Shown here piece by piece: positions 1-12,109 of a stretch of DNA of 64,000 nucleotides. A program made the position numbers and the translations under genes. Where the stretch lies: assembly GCA_014529385.2 (NCBI GenBank), contig CM043967.1, positions 5,533,001 through 5,597,000 on the forward strand, given 5' to 3'. The notes under the pieces are model-generated. The model saw nothing but the letters and a program-made list of their open reading frames with translations. It did not search any database and was not told the DNA's origin. The stretch's first letter is position 1, and each line of letters starts with the position of its first letter. This stretch comes from Adiantum capillus-veneris. Lineage: Eukaryota > Streptophyta > Polypodiopsida > Polypodiales > Pteridaceae.

Positions 1-728
1 ATAGCAATGACAGTCCCAATATTGGGATTAAGTCTTGCAGAAAAACCATTTGTTCCTTATTATACAGTGAGAAAACTACTCAAGGTGTCATGCCATCTAA
101 CGTAGTATAAAATTTTTTCCTAAAAAATAGTTGTGAAAAAAGATCATGAGTAAAAATAGCATTCATATGTTACTTGTGTAGTGAGCTCCATTCTTTGGTG
201 CAATAGAGAGATAGAAACGCAGTACTTCTTTATGTAAAAAATGGAGCACAAACAAAGCTAAGTGAGGGGTAGAGTTGCGCCCTCACCTTTTAAATAGACG
301 AGGGAGGGAGGTTGCCATAACTGCATAGCGTGCAGATTTCCATGCATGGAGAGATCCCCAGCAAAGATGGTGAGGCCACATGCAAGGTGTAATGAAGAGG
401 CAACCCAAGTGCTTTCACGGTCGGGTTAACCCAAGGTAGGAGCACGATGTAGTACTCATTCTTTTGCAAGGGCCATGCCCCATGTTGGAGACCATAGACG
501 GTAGGTTTTAGTAAAAACCCAAGAGTTTAAGTAAGCTTGAGATTGCTTAATAGGTAAGTGATATAGTGATATAGTGTGTGTGTGTGTGTGTGTGTGTGAC
601 AATTAGCCCAGGCAGACAAAACTGCTACCCCAACAGGTCCCTGAAGTTGGGCCAAGTCCCATGGACTTTATTTGAAGTGAAGCTTTTAGGATTTAATATA
701 AAATAAGCTAGGAGCTCTAAAGTACCAT

Positions 729-730
<2 letters not shown>
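1..730 (-). repeat. PLE terminal repeat, third diverged partial copy
   Basis: This segment matches the last ~690 bases of the repeat at 761-2725. Shared blocks include the stretch with AGCTAAGTGAGGGG followed by CCCTCACCTTTTAAATAGA, the GAGATCC/ATGGTGAGGCC block and the ACACGA block, in the same order. It also shares the internal (TG)n tract (574-598 here, 2583-2601 in the next copy). By eye it is clearly more diverged than the other two copies are from each other. It runs off the left edge of the window, so its true length is unknown. It lies immediately beyond a (TG)n tract, in tandem with the next copy. Confidence 0.75.

Positions 731-759
<29 letters not shown>
731..759. repeat. (TG)n microsatellite at repeat junction
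   Basis: An uninterrupted TG tract of 29 bases separates the third diverged repeat copy from the next copy, which starts with AGCTGTTTAATC at 760/761. Similar tracts occur at the corresponding ends at 2726-2762 and 8766-8792. Confidence 0.95.
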
Positions 760-760
<1 letters not shown>

Positions 761-761
<1 letters not shown>

Positions 762-2725
762 CTGTTTAATCTTAGATAATAAGACATAATTGAACTTTTA
801 CATTCAAAAGACAGCTGGCAATGGAACAAAGAATAGATAAGTACAAAAACAAATCAGTATTGGAATTATTTAAGTACAATGTTTGTAGGAAAGAGGTCCC
901 CTTTAAGTATACAGATAGTAAGAGAACTTCCCAAATCATAAGTGAGTGTTCCATCCAGTGTAGGACAGCTTGCCAAAGTTAAAAAAAACCTTCCAAGATA
1001 AGATAGAGTCCTTACGTGCATCCATCCAAACAAGACAACAATTCAGTTAGCCTTGGATGTGTTTTACAGGTATCAATGGACCATACCAGTTGTTATCCAT
1101 GTCCATCTCACAAACTTTTTTATAACTTTACAAGCTAAGTCCATAGTATTTTTTTGAAAAATATATATGCTTCCCTCTTCTCCATTAAAAAATGTATCAT
1201 TTTGATTAGAAGGCCACGACCCCTTCCAATCCAAGTGTCTGAAACATCCCCTTTTACTTTTTTCCTTTTTTCTAAATCAATTTATGAAAGTACCATTCAA
1301 AGAAGAAACTTCAATTCTGGTTTCAAAGTATCAAGTATTAAAATTTGTTTAAAGGTTAGATACCTAACTTTGTGAATGGACTATACTTTATCCCTCCATT
1401 TGTTACATCATTTTCAATGTATTTCACAGAGTAATCCAAATGACAAGGAGCGCATTGAAAACCAGACATTACTTCTATCCTAGAAGTTTTTTTTTTTTTT
1501 AAAAGCTATATCATTTTAAAGTGTTACTATCCAAAGCTAAAAAAGAGAGAAACCTCTGTTGGAGCTAATGAAAAAAACCGTAATGTAAACCCTTATTTTA
1601 GCTATGTAAAGACCCAGAATTGCCATGGTGTGCAATAGGGCATAGCGGCTTTAAAAAAGCTCGTGTTTATTTATTCTAAGAACCAAAACAATACGAGAGA
1701 TACCACCGTCTATATGTGTAACCACTCAATTAGTGCACTGCAAACACCTCAAACCTTTGTAAGTAACCATGGTGACGCCATTCTTAGGGCTAGTCAAGGC
1801 AATTGGATGGTACACTAACAGTGTGAAAAAATCAATTGTATCACAAAAAACACTGTAGCTATTTCTTGATACTCAATGACCCACCCAAATTTAGTGAGCA
1901 TGTATGCATGTACCAATACCTAGAGTAAAAAAGCCCTAACCAAAAAAATGGGTCCAACCACAAAAACAGTTTGCATCAAAAGTAAGTAATCAACTCACAT
2001 CAGTCGACAGATTCGATTATCATAGAAAATACCCAATAAGATTCATCAACAGAAATAGTGCAAAACATATCAAAAACCCAATTGGGGTTTAAATCATTCA
2101 TGGAAGATATACCTTTTGCAACATTCCTTGATACCAAGGAGTTTTCACTAAAGTGTCATGCCTTATGACATAGCATCCCAAATATTGCCATACAGTAAAA
2201 AAACCACTTACTTGTGTTATTTGAGTTGAGAGCTCCATGTAGAAACAGTCACGCAGTCGCTTGATGTAAAATAATGAACACAAATAGAGCTAAGTGAGGG
2301 GCAGAGATGCGCCCTCACCTTTTAAATAGAGGAAGGAATGAGGGCAGTTGCCCTATTGGTGCGCAGATATCCCAGAGTGGGGAGATCCACAGCGGGGATG
2401 GTTAGGCCGCCTTCGAGGTTTAATGAAGAGGAACCCCCAAATGTATTCACGCTCGGGCACGCCCGAGGTAGTAACACGACACAGTTCATAGGTTAACTAC
2501 AAGGGCTATGCCCCATGGTGATCATATACGACAGTAGTTTTAAGTAGGATCTCAAGTAATTAAGTTGCCCCAGGTAAATATTTGTGTGTGTGTGTGTGTG
2601 TTTATTATTGCCAAAAAATATATATATAAACCACCCCCAATAGGTCCCAAAAGAAGGGCTAGGTCTATGTGTGGTCCATTTTTAAGTAAGTTAATAAAAA
2701 AATCAAGAGTACTAAAGTAACACAA
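761..2725 (-). repeat. PLE long direct repeat, copy 1 (downstream copy in element orientation)
   Basis: This repeat is nearly collinear with 6619-8765, from AGCTGTTTAATCTTAG at one end to AGTACTAAAGTAACAC at the other, with scattered substitutions. It lacks about 187 bases present in the other copy (7743-7929). No convincing protein is encoded; short open frames such as 772-954 are matched in the other copy but look like chance. It contains an internal (TG)n at 2583-2601 next to a short (TA)n run. Confidence 0.9.
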
Positions 2726-2762
2726 TGTGTGTGGGTGTGTGTGTGTGTGTGTGTGTGTGTGT
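2726..2762. repeat. (TG)n microsatellite at PLE 3' end
   Basis: A 37-base TG tract with one G interruption joins the end of repeat copy 1 to the 3' end of the RT body. In element orientation the body therefore ends in (CA)n. Confidence 0.95.
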
Positions 2763-2780
2763 ACCCGCCCTAACCCAGGT

Positions 2781-2830
2781 GCTATACACAATGGGTTGGT
2801 AGTAGGCCCATTGTGTATGCGTCTACTACC
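2781..2830 (-). other. Pseudoknot-like structure in PLE 3' UTR
   Basis: Two perfect inverted repeats interlock. ATACACAATGGG (2784-2795) pairs with CCCATTGTGTAT (2807-2818). GGTAGTAG in the intervening loop (2798-2805) is complementary to CTACTACC just outside the first stem (2823-2830). This is H-type pseudoknot geometry and it reads the same way on either strand. It lies about 170 bases past the RT stop and just before the terminal (CA)n in element orientation, where 3' UTR structures used for template recognition would be expected. Function is inferred. Confidence 0.6.
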
Positions 2831-3004
2831 TTATTAGACAAATGAGATTCTCTTGGTTAAAGTGTAACCCAGGCCAACTATGTTGGGTGAGAGAATGTGT
2901 AATAATGTTGCAGACCTGGTATTAAACCCGTTAAGGCAATACTTTCTGATTAGTAAATTAACCTCCTCCCAGGCAAGAAAAGAATCAGAGGAAGAATAGA
3001 AAAT

Positions 3005-4501
3005 TTAGTGTAGCAGGCTGATACATGAGCTAATAGCAGCCTTGTGAGGCCTATTGCTATTCTTTTTTATGAATTCCACAAGTGGTAGTTTCAGGAGATC
3101 TCTTTTCCAAACAAATCTTAGGTCATACCCACCGACATACGGGATATGAAGGGAGATAGAAAGGTTAAGGAATTGAACTGATGTGCAAAAAGCCCCATTG
3201 GGTGTGATGATCTCATGTAAAGATGTGGGTTCAATTTTAAGGCAATGAGGATAAATTTTAAAAAAATCTTTGAGGAAGTCTCTATTGTTGACACTTAGTA
3301 AGTCATCCATATATCTATAGGTATGTCTGAAATGTGAAAGATTATTTTTGCACGATTCCATGGTTTTGAGAAACCAATTGTTTTCAAACAAAGCAAAATA
3401 AATATTACACATAAGTGGAGAACAAGAGAACCCCATGGGGATGCATAGGCATTGGTTGAAGCATAGACCGCCGAAAACTATAGTGCAGTTACAAAGCAGC
3501 CAGGAGATGTGAAAGCAAAGCTTAGCTTCATTGAATTGTAAGGAGTGAGTTTTTTTTAATCCACCTGGGTTTTTTCGGAAGAGAGATGTAAAAAAGTTTA
3601 TTCTTTCTAGCATTGGAGAAAGCCATTTTAATTACCTTGGCAAGAATGGTCTTAAGGCCAAGATCCCCATCAAGGGGAATGTTTTCATAGCATTGTGTAA
3701 TGTCTGCAGTAAAAATGTGGAAGATTTGTTGAGGAAGGTTAAGCGAGACTTCTGTAGAGTTTCTCGTAAGCCAAAAGGGATTGTACTGAATGTGTAAGAA
3801 GTCCTGGCAGATTTTTTGTTTAGTGGCACAAATAAGCTCAAATTCGGCTAGTATACGGTCAAGGCATAGCATAATATCCTTGGTGATATCAGTAAAGATA
3901 CTATTGGAAGTATCATATATCCATCTGAACTTATGCTTAGGAATTTTATAGGTAGGAAATAATACATGTAATTTAGTGTTTTGTACAGGGTAGCCTAGAT
4001 CCCTAAGTATTTTGAAATATTATCGGTAATTGTTTGTAGTGGAGAGTTAATACTATAGAATTCCTTTCCAGATACTCGATCACGGGCGGCCTTCCAAGCA
4101 AGGTATTTGCAAATAATAGTGGGACAGTTAGAGCTTTTATCAAGCCCGACAACAAACCATTTATCAAAGATTTTTTGAAAATCAAAAGCTAGCTCAGATG
4201 TAAGCCGGGATTCATAAGAGGATAACCATTTTCTAGGTATTTGTGATATTTTTTGAAGGAAGCATTCCTTCACAACTTTCCTTAAGTCCGGTAGGACTAT
4301 CATCTCCAGTTGGAGACCACTGACAAGGTCAGTGTGGCAGCTTAGTATAGCTGATGGAGCAAGGTAGGGGTTTTTGGGAAAGTTGGGTATATAATTGAGC
4401 CCATTGGCCAAGATTCTACGTACTTTAATATTTCCAATAATGCTACAATCACAGGTACAAACATGATTTCCATAAGCCTCAAAGTTCCTGCAAAAGGTGG
4501 T
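3005..4501 (-). pseudogene. Penelope-like reverse transcriptase (frameshifted)
   Basis: The enzyme would copy element RNA into DNA. Read 5'-3' on the minus strand, the pieces are as follows. First, a cysteine-bearing segment (about 4501-4411) with HVCTCDCS, then ANGLNYIP. Next, FVVGLDKSSNCPTII, matching the DK motif preceding the RT core of PLEs (3995-4411). Then RT motif A as FTADITQCYENIP (3528-3872). Then IPMGFSCSPLMCNIYFALFE and the catalytic YRYMDDLLS, followed by FLNLSI and VWKRDLLKLPL (3005-3613). The CxC segment and G-L-N-Y-I-P resemble the permuted PLE clade of the green lineage from my knowledge of those families. At least two frameshifts separate the pieces, so no intact protein is made. 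The reading frame ends about 240 bases before the (CA)n end. Confidence 0.7.
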
Positions 4502-4551
4502 AAATTAAAAGCATGTACAATGGGGAATAGAATCTTGCCCGAAGAAAGTCA

Positions 4552-6136
4552 TTAACTGTAAACCAAATTCTTTATGGGATGTTGATACTTCCATCCTATG
4601 AGTATATTATCGAGTAATTTGTGATTGCCAAAAAACAGTTCAAAGCACTCACAAAAAAGATTTTTTGGTTGAATCCAATCGAGGAGTACATTGTGAAAGA
4701 GATAGTGTATGTAGATAAATCCTTTGTTCGGATCCACTTTATTGAGAGTTCTTCTTCCACAAGGGCTTGTACTAACCTGCAATATCACCAAGGATTACAT
4801 TTCAGGGAAATTCCTGATGGGGGAATCCTGCCTCTACCTCTTGTGTAGCTACAAGCTCTTACCCGGTTAGAGGATAAGCTAGGTGTTAGAAAGGAAGTGA
4901 AGGAGTTGGGGGTAGTCAAAGAATTGGGTCTTTTAAGAGCAGGGGAGTCATCCTCATCAATACATGGTTTAAGTAAACTAGTGATGATCTTAACACCTTT
5001 AAAGCTAGCATAAGTAGTTAAGTAAATCCCAGGTTCATCAGATTTTAACTCCTCCAGGATATCCAGCATAAGTCCACGGAAGATGTTAAAGGCAATCTGC
5101 ACAATTAAAATTTTCTTAGCTTGGCCACCTAACCAAGAGTAAATGAGGGAGAGTTGAAAATCCACAGGTTTTTCTGGGAAGAGTAGGTCTAGATGGTTGA
5201 GAATAAACCAAATGGTATGATCAAACCACATGATGTTGGATTCACAAGAGGCTTTAAAATCTGCAGGCACATTTTACATAAGGTCAAAAGACATTCCAGA
5301 TGGATTCAGTGTAAAGATCCGGATTACTCTTGGCGAATTCCATGTTTCCTTTGGTACGGATATAGAGGCCGGTATTGGAGGGGCATTTGGAGTGGTCAAT
5401 GAGATTGAGGTTGAAGGGTGCTTTGATAAGCTCCCCTTTGTCCAAAAATTGTCCTCCTTTTAAAATCTTGAGTCTACAGTCTTCCACAGTAGAGGAAGGG
5501 AGGTTGACAAGGTTAACCCAAGTTTCACTCAAAATGGGTGCTAAGAATGATTTGTTGGGAAGGACCCAAATCTGATGGTTAACCCCAAGGGATTCAATTT
5601 CAATTTGTCTAATAGGTAAGACAGGAAAAACTTTGGATATCTTAGGCACCATCTCTAGGAGGTTAGATTCATTGAGGAAACAAATATTATTCTGAAATTC
5701 CTTACTGCTTCAAGGGCTGCACTATCCCGACAAAAGATACCACCAGTTTGTGGAATAGTTGGAGTAGCCGATGTACAGACAAAAGAGGAATTGAGACCAC
5801 ACAACTTCCTTAGAAAGTTAGACAGATCAGCACCAGAGGAAGAAATAGGGCAAGCTCTTGTTGGTATTGTGAGGAAAATAAGGGAAGCTGGGCTATGTAT
5901 TGGGTAATTAAATTCACTCCTTCCATGGAGTCTTTATACAATGTAGCCAAAATTTTGACCCAATCATTAAAAGATAGCATATGTAAGACAGATAATTTCT
6001 TGTCAGAGGTAAGAGCCGAGTCATATATTAGTTGAGAAGCATTCAAGCTGCTAATACATCTGAGTACAAGAGATGTGGCCACTAAGAGGGGCTCCAAGGT
6101 CAATTCCAATCCTTGTGAGAGAGCAAAAGTCTGCAA
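4552..6136 (-). pseudogene. N-terminal part of the PLE polyprotein, decayed
   Basis: Upstream of the RT on the same strand, several open segments in different frames (4552-4791, 4785-5270, 5284-5652, 5810-6136) are consistent with one decayed coding region of roughly 500 residues. I see no motif that I can name. In the permuted PLE clade a GIY-YIG endonuclease would be expected at this end. I could not recognise its GIY and YIG pairs or the downstream arginine and glutamate with confidence, so the endonuclease is not called. Position and strand are the only support for linking this region to the RT. Bases 6137-6618, between it and the upstream repeat, show no coding signal and may be the leader. 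Confidence 0.4.
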
Positions 6137-6618
6137 TACCTTAAAAGTGTGGTGAGGTTTACTTTTACTTACCGTAGTAAGTAATACAATCTTTGGCTTT
6201 CATAGAGAGGAAGGGTCTAGTTCTAATTGCCAAAGCATTCTTTGGTTTACGGTCCTTAAGGTAAAGCTTAATATGTTTGAGAATCTTTGCATGATTCTCA
6301 GGGTTGTGTTTAGTGCTCATTCATGCTATCTTTCTATAGGGTATGCAGTCCTGAAAAAGGAACAGTGTAAACATAAATAAAAGTAGAAATAGTAATCGTA
6401 GTTTTGGGCCTGCAAACCTTAAATCGTCAAAGTCAAAGACTATAGTAGCCGTGAGCAAGGGACCAAAAATAGAGTCTAAGAAGGACCACCTAACACCAGT
6501 CAACCAGTCAAGGGATTACAAACTGTGGGTTTAGCCTAGAACTGAATTTTGAAGATAATTTCCAAAGCCAGTATCCCGGTTTCTCTAGAAAGAAAAACCT
6601 TATGTATAGGATGTGTGT

Positions 6619-8765
6619 GTAGCTGTTTAATCTTAGATAATAAGACATAATTGAACTTTTACATTCAAAAGACAGCTGGCAATGGAACAAAGAATAGATA
6701 AGTACAAAAACAACACAGTATTGGAATTATTTAAATACAATGTTTGTAGGAAAGAGGTCCCCTTCCAGTATACAAATAGTAAAAGAACTTCCCAAATCAT
6801 AAGTGAGTGTTCCATCCAATGTAGAGCAGCTTGCCAAAGTTAAAAAAAACTTCCAAGATAAGATAGAGTCCTTACCTGCATCCATCCAAACAAGACAACA
6901 ATTCAGTTAGCCTTGGATGTGTTTAACAGATATCAATGGACCATACCAGTTGTTATCCATGTCCATCTTACAAACTTTTTTATAACTTAACAAATTAAGT
7001 CCATAGTATTTTTTTGAAAAATATACATTCTTTCCTCTTCCATTAAGAAAAGTATCATTTTGATTAGAAGGCCACGACCCCTTCCAATCCAAGTTTCTAA
7101 AACATCCCCTTTTACTTTTTTCCTTTTTTTATCAGTTTATGAAAGTACCATTCAAAGAAGAAACTTCAATTCTAGTTTCAAAGTATCAAGTATTAAAATT
7201 TGTTTAAAGGTTACCTACCTAACTTTGTGAATGGACTATACTTTATCCCTCCATTTGTTACATCATTTTCAATGTATTTCACAAAGTAATCCAAATGACA
7301 AGGAGCACTATTGGAAACCAGGCATTACTTCTATCCTAGAAGTTTTTTTTTAATAAAAAGAGCTATATCATTTTAAAGTGTTACTATCCAAAGCTAAAAA
7401 AGAGAGAAACTTGTTGGAGCTAATGAAAAAAACCGTAATGTAAACCCTTATTTTAGCTATGTAAAGACCCATAATTGCCATGGTGTGCAATAGGGCATAG
7501 CGGCTTAAAAAAAGCCAGTGTTTATTTGTTTTAAGAACCAAAACAGTACGAGAGATACCACCATCTATATCTGTAACCACTCAGTCAGTGCGCAGTAAAC
7601 ACCTCAAACCTTTGTAAGTAACCATGGGGACGCCATTCTTAGGGCCAGTTAAGGCAATTGGATGGTACACTAATAGTGTGAAAAAATCAACTGTATCACA
7701 AAAAACACCGTAGCTATTTCTTGATACTCAATGACCCACCCAGGGTAGGCTCGGTTACAACCAGCAAAGTACAGTAATGCGACAAAAAACCCTTTTCCAA
7801 AAGCCAATGTAAACAAATAAAACAGTCCCTCCCTTCAACATACCTTTCCATTCTTGCAATTTTAGTGAATAAACACGGTTTTAACCAAATATAGAGCCAT
7901 ACCCGAAAAGTACCAGTAGTTTGCAAGCAATTTAGTGACCATGTATGCATGTACCAATACCCAAAGTAAAAAAGCCCTAACCAAAACAAGTGGTCCAACC
8001 ACAAAAATAGTTTGCATCATAAGTAAGTAATCAACTCACATCAGTCGACAGCATCGATTATCACAAAAAATGCCCAATAAGATTCATCAAGAAAAACAAC
8101 ACAAAACAGATCAGAACCCCCCAATTGGGGTTTAAATCATTCGTGGAAGATATACCCTTTTGCAACATTCCTTAATACCAAGGAGTTTTCACTAAAGTGT
8201 CATGCCTTATGACATAGTAGCACAAATATTGCCATACAGTAAAAAAACCGCTTACTTGTGTTATTTGAGTTGAGAGCTCCATGTAGAAACAGTCACGCCG
8301 TCGCTTGATGCAAAATAATGAACACAAACAGAGCTAAGTGAGGGGCAGAGATGCACCCTCACCTTTTAAATAGAGGAAGGAATGAGGGTGTTTTCCCTAT
8401 TGGCGCACAGATATCCATGAGTGGAGAGATGCACAGCGGGGATGGTGAAACCGCCTTCGAGGTGTAATGAAGAGGAACCCCCAAATGTATTCATGCTGGG
8501 GCACGCCCGAGGTAGTAACACGACATAGTTCTCATAGGTTAACTACAAGGGATATGGCCCATGGTCATGATATACGGCATTAGTTTTAAGTAGGATCTCA
8601 AGTAATTAAGTTGCCTTGGGTAAAGAATTGTGTGTGTGTGTTTATTATTGCCAAAATATATATATATAAACCACCCCCAATAGGTCCCAAAAGAAGGGCT
8701 AGGTCTATGTGTGGTCTATTTTTAAGTAAGTTAATAAAAAAAATCAAGAGTACTAAAGTAACACC
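6619..8765 (-). repeat. PLE long direct repeat, copy 2 (upstream copy in element orientation)
   Basis: This repeat is collinear with 761-2725, including the same start (AGCTGTTTAATC preceded by TGTGTGTG) and the same end (AGTACTAAAGTAACAC followed by TG repeats). It contains an extra ~187 bases at 7743-7929, inserted after ATGACCCACCCA, that are absent from copy 1. In element orientation it sits upstream of the RT body, where it would supply the leader and promoter. No promoter motif was identified. Confidence 0.9.
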
Positions 8766-8767
8766 GT

Positions 8768-8853
<86 letters not shown>
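8766..8853. repeat. Compound microsatellite (GT)n(GA)n
   Basis: About 27 bases of GT/TG pass directly into about 61 bases of GA. The TG part is the same kind of junction seen at the other ends of the PLE repeats; the GA part is unique to this end. Confidence 0.95.
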
Positions 8854-8856
<3 letters not shown>

Positions 8857-9033
8857 AATTATTGTACACATAGGTCAAATATGACCCATGGGACCAAGAA
8901 CAAACACTATAATGGTTTTGTCTAAGAAGAAGATGGCGATACATATCAGTCAAGGACTGAGGATCCATCAAAACGATAAAAAGGGAAAAGGGAAAGGGGA
9001 AAACACAACCTAAGGAAGAGCTAATTTGGGATT

Positions 9034-9779
9034 TCAAAACTCCTGGATGATGGATTTTCCTCCTCGATAGACAACCCATTTACCTTGTTTGCAAGCTTTG
9101 TGTACCTTCTTGAGCTCGCTTGCCTTAGCTTTGAGTTGATTTGTGGTCAATTCTTTGGTGATCCAAAATGATTTTCCCTTGAGGAGGCGAGATTGACGTA
9201 GTAGCTTCAATTGTTCTTCTTTGTCCTTGAAAGTGAGAATGCAATGCTCGGGTGGCACTTGTTTAGGTGTGTCATTGATCCAAGAAATGGTTTCATGCTT
9301 GATGTGGATAGGTTGAAGAATCTCATTGAGCTTGACGATTGCTTCTTCTAGAGTGTCCTCTGCTAGTGCACCATGGTGGAGGACGTCCTCCAGTCCTAAC
9401 CTTAAGGCCAATGGATTCTTGTAGTTGGCATTCTTATAGAGCTTCTTGTATCTTTGTGTCAATCTTCCTATGATTCGTTTCATGAACTTCCTTCACTGCC
9501 TTGATGGTTTTGATAAGGGACGCTTTAACACCTTGGGCTTTTGCAAGTAAAGCTTAGCTATCTACTCCTTCATCTCCTCTAGCTAAGCAGGCAAATCTTG
9601 AGTTTCTTGTTCTCTCCGATGAGTTCTTGGATTTGTGCCTCGAGCATCACAATCCTTGCTTCTTGACGTCTGACTGGATCTTTCCTTGGTGTAGCTGCTG
9701 CATGCGGTTGGGGTGCCCAAGAAATACATTGGTTCTTCCTCTTTCCGAGAATGGTAGAGTATGGATAGCTAGCCTTCAA
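9034..9779 (-). pseudogene. Retroelement ORF1-like protein fragment
   Basis: Two minus-strand segments in different frames make up this feature. The upstream one (9579-9779, 66 aa) ends in a short heptad-like segment (ARIVMLEAQIQELIGENKKL) that could be a coiled coil. The downstream one (9034-9483, 149 aa) contains ILTFKDKEEQLKLLRQSRLL, then FWITKELTTNQLKAKASELK and KQGKWVVYRGGKSIIQEF. The pattern of a small basic domain ending in R-x-G-K-x-I-I is typical of C-terminal nucleic-acid-binding domains of LINE ORF1 proteins and of related plant transposon proteins, as I recall them. No endonuclease or RT of LINE type lies nearby, so this is an isolated fragment. It could also be an unrelated basic protein remnant. 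Confidence 0.4.
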
Positions 9780-10158
9780 AGTTTAGAGATAGCATGAGAC
9801 TCAAGTTTTTGCAGGTTGTAAACGGCCTTGAAATTTGAGGTTGAAAACGCTCGAGAATGCCATTTGGCGAGTGTGCATCAGGAGCGAGAGGGTGTTGAGG
9901 CTTCGAGTGAGTCTACAGTGCAAAAGGGCCGGGCGAGAGGAGGAGTATGCAATGAAAAAGGTTGATACTGTGTATCTACAACAGGAGCAAGAGAAGGACA
10001 AGATTGCATGTCTGCAGCAGGAGCGAGAGAAGGATGCAGGGGGGCTTCGGGCTTGTTTCCTTTGTCACAGGGCAAGACTATGGTGTTAACACCCCCCACA
10101 AGGCTGCCCTTTCCGAGGGGAGACACAAGGGGAGAGGCTTTAGGGTTTGGCTGAAAGC
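9780..10158. other. Unannotated stretch before the microsatellite cluster
   Basis: Moderately purine-rich sequence with short open frames on both strands and no recognisable domain. A GAGCGAGAG/GCAGGAGCGAGAGAAGGA-like phrase recurs twice near 9980-10035. Nothing else is supported here. Confidence 0.5.
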
Positions 10159-11671
<1,513 letters not shown>

Positions 11672-12074
11672 TGTTGGTATTCACATGTAGAGCTCAATGA
11701 GACGAACACAATGCTGCCCTCAGAATTTTGATGTGATAACCATGCAGTGCAATGCAAAGAGGTAAAGGTCACAATAGAAGAAAACAATGACATATAGGAG
11801 AAAACCTTATCTGCTCACTTTATTCATAATAATGTGAATGCCAAAAACCTTACACAGTTTCCTTTTATACCCTGGCCCCGGGTTTTATGTACAAAGGCTG
11901 CATTTGTTGCAATATTGAAATTACAACTCAAGCTCATAACATTGATGTCTTCATAATTACAAAATGATAGCAAGTATTGATTCTGGTGAAAATATTACAA
12001 TCAATTGGGATTACAAAGATTAAGAATGTTTTTGGTACATAGTTGTATGTCCTTTTTGTTGGAATCTTCCAACA
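11672..12074 (-). repeat. 3' LTR of a minus-strand retrotransposon
   Basis: On the minus strand this 403-bp block starts TGTTGG (12074 downward) and ends CCAACA, so it has TG...CA ends with short inverted repeats. It is immediately preceded, in element orientation, by the polypurine tract AGGAGGGGGGGAG (12075-12087). A TATA box (TATAAAAGG) lies at 11861-11869 on the minus strand, in the position expected for a U3 promoter. The partner LTR was not found in the window, so the element is truncated or its 5' part is too decayed. Confidence 0.65.
11861..11869 (-). promoter_or_regulatory. TATA box in LTR
   Basis: TATAAAAGG on the minus strand, about 205 bases inside the LTR start, consistent with an RNA polymerase II start near the U3/R boundary. 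Confidence 0.5.
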
Positions 12075-12109
12075 CTCCCCCCCTCCTATTGCATGTCATC
12101 CTCGACATG
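12075..12109 (-). other. Polypurine tract with adjacent hairpin
   Basis: Minus-strand AGGAGGGGGGGAG (12075-12087) directly abuts the LTR and would prime plus-strand DNA synthesis. Just upstream, CATGTC (12092-12097) and GACATG (12104-12109) form an inverted repeat. The same arrangement (PPT, then CATGT...ACATG) occurs beside the LTR at 20098-20132 of the large gypsy element, so the two families are probably related. Confidence 0.6.

Larger units (their letters stand above)
761..8792 (-). mobile_element. Penelope-like retroelement with long flanking direct repeats
   Basis: The composite consists of two ~2 kb direct repeats (761-2725, 6619-8765) around a ~3.9 kb body that encodes a reverse transcriptase on the minus strand. 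PLEs are known to carry terminal repeats (pseudo-LTRs) produced by tandem arrangement, which fits the presence of a third partial copy at 1-730. They are EN+ or EN- retroelements distinct from LTR and LINE classes. The repeats do not end in TG...CA and are bounded by (TG)n tracts, and there is no primer-binding site or polypurine tract, which argues against a true LTR element. All reading frames are broken. The family assignment comes from RT motifs, not from a database search. Confidence 0.65.

Noticed and set aside
2552-2791. ORF across the (TG)n tract as a PLE protein
   Set aside because: Consists of poly-His/Thr from CA repeats plus non-coding sequence.
761-2830. Hammerhead ribozyme, which many PLEs carry in their terminal repeats
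   Set aside because: I looked for CTGATGA with a downstream GAAA on both strands in the repeats and 3' region. The closest, CTGATGTGAG on the minus strand near 2008, lacks the core and no matching GAAA stem follows.
4552-6136. GIY-YIG endonuclease at the PLE N-terminus
   Set aside because: Expected from the clade, but no convincing GIY...YIG pair with the catalytic Arg and Glu was visible.
1-8853. Classical LTR retrotransposon around the 761-8765 repeats
   Set aside because: No TG...CA ends, PBS or polypurine tract, and the RT has PLE-type rather than gypsy or copia motifs.
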